The notes beneath the pieces were generated by a model that saw only the letters and a program-made list of their open reading frames with translations, did not search any database and was not told where the DNA came from. A stretch of 7,575 bases of DNA from Candidatus Zixiibacteriota bacterium (GTDB lineage: Bacteria; Zixibacteria; MSB-5A5; GN15; FEB-12): positions 1 to 7,575 of the forward strand of contig JACRAV010000109.1 of the NCBI GenBank assembly GCA_016213305.1, written 5' to 3'. Shown piece by piece: positions 6,086 through 7,575 of this stretch. Position 1 is the stretch's first letter; each line of letters begins with the position of its first letter. The translations under genes and the position numbers were made by a program.

Positions 6086-6595
6086 ATGTGGAAAAGAGCT
6101 CATGTCCGACTGACCAGATTGTGTTTACCTTTTGGTGTCTACCTTGCAATCATGGGTCTGTTTCAAGGTTGTCCTCCTCCACCAATCGCTCCGCCGCCCT
6201 CCATTGTGGGTAAGTACAAAGGGACCTACTGTTACAAGGAAGATGACCACAATTCCCAGACACCTGATGTTGACACATGCCAATTTGTGAAAGTTACCTT
6301 TACCGCAGACTCATGGCTCATGTATCTTGACGAGGTCAAGACTGCCGCTACCGACCGGATAGCTTGCGACTGCAACGGTGACTATACGCTCGAAAATGGG
6401 GTGCAGATGGTTCTGATCGACTCCAACTCCACGAACAAAGTTTGTACGTACAGCTGGTTGCCGTCGGGCTCGTTTTTACTCGTCCAGAATCAGCCAGACA
6501 CCTTGTGCAGGATTCTGCTCCAGCAGGTTACCAGCGACGCGATCAGAAAACTTGGCGTATATAAGGCTTTTTGTCTTCACCCCGCATCCTTCTAG
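6086..6595 (+). CDS. Cysteine-rich lipoprotein, tandem paralogue 1 (unrecognised family)
   Basis: I do not recognise this 169-residue protein. It has a basic n-region (MWKRAHVRLTR), a hydrophobic stretch and a somewhat off-consensus lipobox LFQGC with Cys29. A proline-rich linker (PPPPIAPPPS) leads to a 134-residue domain shared with the gene at 6902. That domain has seven further cysteines, in GTYCY, DTCQ, ACDC (two), KVCTY, DTLC and FCL. An odd count suggests disulfides plus one free cysteine or a metal or partner site. Predicted short strands (VKVTFTADSWLMYLD, GDYTLENGVQMVLIDS, SGSFLLVQ) are reminiscent of small lipocalin-like barrels, but this is inference. It should sit on a membrane facing the periplasm or outside. 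No strong ribosome site or promoter is visible just upstream of the ATG. The protein ends in PASF, as does its paralogue. Confidence 0.82.
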   Translation: MWKRAHVRLTRLCLPFGVYLAIMGLFQGCPPPPIAPPPSIVGKYKGTYCYKEDDHNSQTPDVDTCQFVKVTFTADSWLMYLDEVKTAATDRIACDCNGDYTLENGVQMVLIDSNSTNKVCTYSWLPSGSFLLVQNQPDTLCRILLQQVTSDAIRKLGVYKAFCLHPASF

Positions 6596-6901
6596 CCGAC
6601 TCCGCATGACGATCTTCAGGGTGGGTACCGACCGAGATCACACTTGATTCTATCGGCCGGTCCAGTCTGGTCCAAGATTACATGGGTTCGACGCGGAACT
6701 TGCGGATTGCCAAGGAGTTGAGGCTAATGCGGCGTGGTTGGGCATGGTAGGCACACGTCCCAAGTTAAATTGCAGGGCTGTCGTTGCACGATTAGTTGTG
6801 GTGACCCGTCTTGAGATAGTGCCGCCCACTTTTCGGTTGTGCGGCCACGGCCGGGAACATATATTGGCCGGACTTTGATAGGATTGAGGGAGTTGAGTGA
6901 A
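6596..6901. other. Intergenic region between the two paralogues (306 nt)
   Basis: No credible gene is seen on either strand. The first 40 nt are the decayed counterpart of the terminator after copy 2: GGGTACC is kept, but pairing is disrupted and the T tract is replaced by GAGATCACAC. The middle (about 6640-6830) shows nothing I can identify; a 22-codon frame from ATG 6682 has no ribosome site. The end holds the promoter at 6837-6865 and the ribosome site AGGGAG (6887-6892) for copy 2. Confidence 0.6.
6837..6865 (+). promoter_or_regulatory. Promoter for lipoprotein paralogue 2
   Basis: TTGTGC (6837-6842, 3 of 6) and TATATT (6860-6865, 5 of 6) are separated by 17 nt. Transcription would start near 6872, leaving a leader of about 30 nt with AGGGAG at 6887-6892, 9 nt from the ATG at 6902. 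The -10 box is identical to that of the hutU promoter. Confidence 0.55.
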
Positions 6902-7399
6902 ATGAAAAGATATTGGACACTGTTAGCGTCGCTGGTTGCCTTGAGTATCATGCTGGCTTGGGTTGCCAGTTGCCGCAAAGACATCTATGTCGAGCCGCCA
7001 CCGTCTATTGTCGGAAAGTACAAAGGGACTTACTGTTACAGCGAAGATGATAATAACGAGCTGACGGCAGATGTCGACACGTGTCAATACGTAAAGGTAA
7101 CTTTCACCGCCGACACATGGCTCATGTACCTAGACGAAAACAAGACGGCCGCGGCCGATCGCATGGCCTGCGACTGCAATGGTGACTACACACTTGAAAA
7201 CGGAGTCCAGCTGGTTCTGGTTGACTCCAATTCCACAAACAAGGTATGCACCTATACGTGGTTGCCATCCGGGTCGTTTCTCCTGATCCAGGATGAGGCG
7301 GACACGCTCTGTCCCGTAGTGCTCAGGCAATCCCTCAAGGACAACATCAGAAATATAACTGTGTCCAAGGAATTTTGCCTGAAACCGGCCTCATTCTAG
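6902..7399 (+). CDS. Cysteine-rich lipoprotein, tandem paralogue 2 (unrecognised family)
   Basis: This 165-residue paralogue of the gene at 6086 has a clean lipoprotein signal: MKRYW, hydrophobic residues 6-20, and lipobox WVASC with Cys24. A short linker (RKDIYVEPPPS) precedes the shared domain. All seven mature-domain cysteines are conserved (GTYCY, DTCQ, ACDC, KVCTY, DTLC, FCL). The core ACDCNGDYTLENGVQ and DSNSTNKVCTY blocks are nearly unchanged, while residues before the final FCLKPASF vary most. This pattern suggests a structured cysteine-bonded core with a diverging surface. The ATG at 6902 is chosen because AGGGAG lies 9 nt upstream and the signal peptide begins there; in-frame upstream codons back to 6839 (GTG) overlap the promoter. 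Its own promoter and a strong terminator make it an independent unit. Function is unknown; a lipocalin-like fold is a guess. Confidence 0.87.
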   Translation: MKRYWTLLASLVALSIMLAWVASCRKDIYVEPPPSIVGKYKGTYCYSEDDNNELTADVDTCQYVKVTFTADTWLMYLDENKTAAADRMACDCNGDYTLENGVQLVLVDSNSTNKVCTYTWLPSGSFLLIQDEADTLCPVVLRQSLKDNIRNITVSKEFCLKPASF

Positions 7400-7420
7400 T
7401 CTGTCCGACCTGACGACATA

Positions 7421-7456
7421 AAGAGCGGGTACCCACCGGTACTCGCCTCTTTTTTT
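7421..7456 (+). terminator. Intrinsic terminator after lipoprotein paralogue 2
   Basis: AAGAGCGGGTACC (7421-7433) pairs with GGTACTCGCCTCTT (7438-7451) around a 4-nt loop, with one G-T pair and one bulged C (7447). A run of seven Ts (7450-7456) follows. It begins 21 nt after the stop codon. Confidence 0.9.
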
Positions 7457-7472
7457 GCCCGCCGCCTTTTTC

Positions 7473-7491
7473 ACTGACATCCCCTGTCAGT
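7473..7491. repeat. Short hairpin ACTGACA/TGTCAGT
   Basis: ACTGACA (7473-7479) and TGTCAGT (7485-7491) form a perfect 7-bp stem with loop TCCCC. It follows the terminator and has no T tract. Role unknown. Confidence 0.45.
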
Positions 7492-7533
7492 CCTCTCTGT
7501 TAATCTCCGGTCAGGGACAGTAGAAACCGGGCT

Positions 7534-7560
7534 CGGCCGGAACCTGAAGGGTTCCGGCCG
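7534..7560. repeat. Palindromic hairpin, CGGCCGGAACC type
   Basis: CGGCCGGAACC (7534-7544) and GGTTCCGGCCG (7550-7560) form a perfect 11-bp stem with loop TGAAG and no T tract. It shares the GGAACC/AAGGGTTCC core with the hairpin at 5451-5475, so the two may belong to one dispersed palindromic repeat family. The remaining 15 nt of the window show nothing further. Confidence 0.6.
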
Positions 7561-7575
7561 CTGGGGGCCGCCGCA

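Larger units (their letters stand above)
6191..7440 (+). repeat. Tandem gene duplication (two units at a fixed 804-nt offset)
   Basis: The unit at 6191-6636 aligns with 6995-7440 without gaps at the protein level and at a constant 804-nt offset. By hand count, 103 of 134 residues from PPPSIVGKYKG to the terminal PASF are identical (about 77%). The alignment stays in register past the stop codons: TGACGA at 6607-6612 matches 7411-7416, and GGGTACC at 6623-6629 matches 7427-7433. The segments before the proline-rich linker (signal peptides) are much more diverged. Confidence 0.9.

Noticed and set aside
6070..6086. A -10-like AATATTAT just before paralogue 1, resembling the copy 2 promoter
   Set aside because: Transcription from it would start inside the coding sequence, and no -35 box lies at the right distance.
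5998..6213. Open frame of 71 codons overlapping lipoprotein paralogue 1
   Set aside because: It is out of frame with the conserved lipoprotein, begins in the terminator T tract and has no ribosome site.
6724..6984. Minus-strand open frame of 86 codons across the start of paralogue 2
   Set aside because: It overlaps the promoter, ribosome site and signal peptide of a well supported gene and shows no recognisable pattern.

Overview
The window reads as a chromosomal segment of a Gram-negative bacterium with fairly high GC. A PorV/PorQ-family outer-membrane barrel, an LptE-like lipoprotein and several other lipoproteins point to a diderm cell. This mix suggests the FCB side of the tree (Zixibacteria-like or a relative), but that is inference; no rRNA or other phylogenetic marker is present.

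Left edge (1-429): the N-terminal 111 codons of a RimJ/RimL-type GNAT acetyltransferase run off the window on the minus strand. A short divergent intergenic region follows, holding a good sigma70-type promoter that reads rightward.

Centre (430-3869): hutU (urocanase), hutI (imidazolonepropionase) and an LptE-like lipoprotein form an apparent operon. HutU and HutI catalyse steps 2 and 3 of histidine degradation (urocanate to imidazolone propionate to N-formimino-glutamate). Neither hutH nor a formiminoglutamate-processing gene is in the window. The lptE-like gene starts on a GTG that overlaps the hutI stop by 4 nt, so an LPS-export component appears translationally tied to histidine catabolism.

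Centre-right (3881-5331): a second promoter precedes a PorV/PorQ-family barrel protein and a small lipoprotein with an NTF2/DUF4878-like look. With the LptE-like protein these make a run of three envelope genes.

Right (5332-7575): an intergenic region rich in inverted repeats leads to a single-domain rhodanese. After it comes a structured region ending in a strong intrinsic terminator, possibly a small RNA. Then come two tandem paralogous cysteine-rich lipoproteins of unrecognised family (about 77% identical over 134 residues by hand alignment). The duplication extends past the stop codon into the terminator, which is intact after copy 2 and decayed after copy 1. The window ends in a palindrome whose core resembles the one upstream of the rhodanese gene.

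The most novel-looking content is the tandem cysteine-rich lipoprotein pair. I see no CRISPR array, transposase, phage gene, toxin-antitoxin pair or defence cassette.
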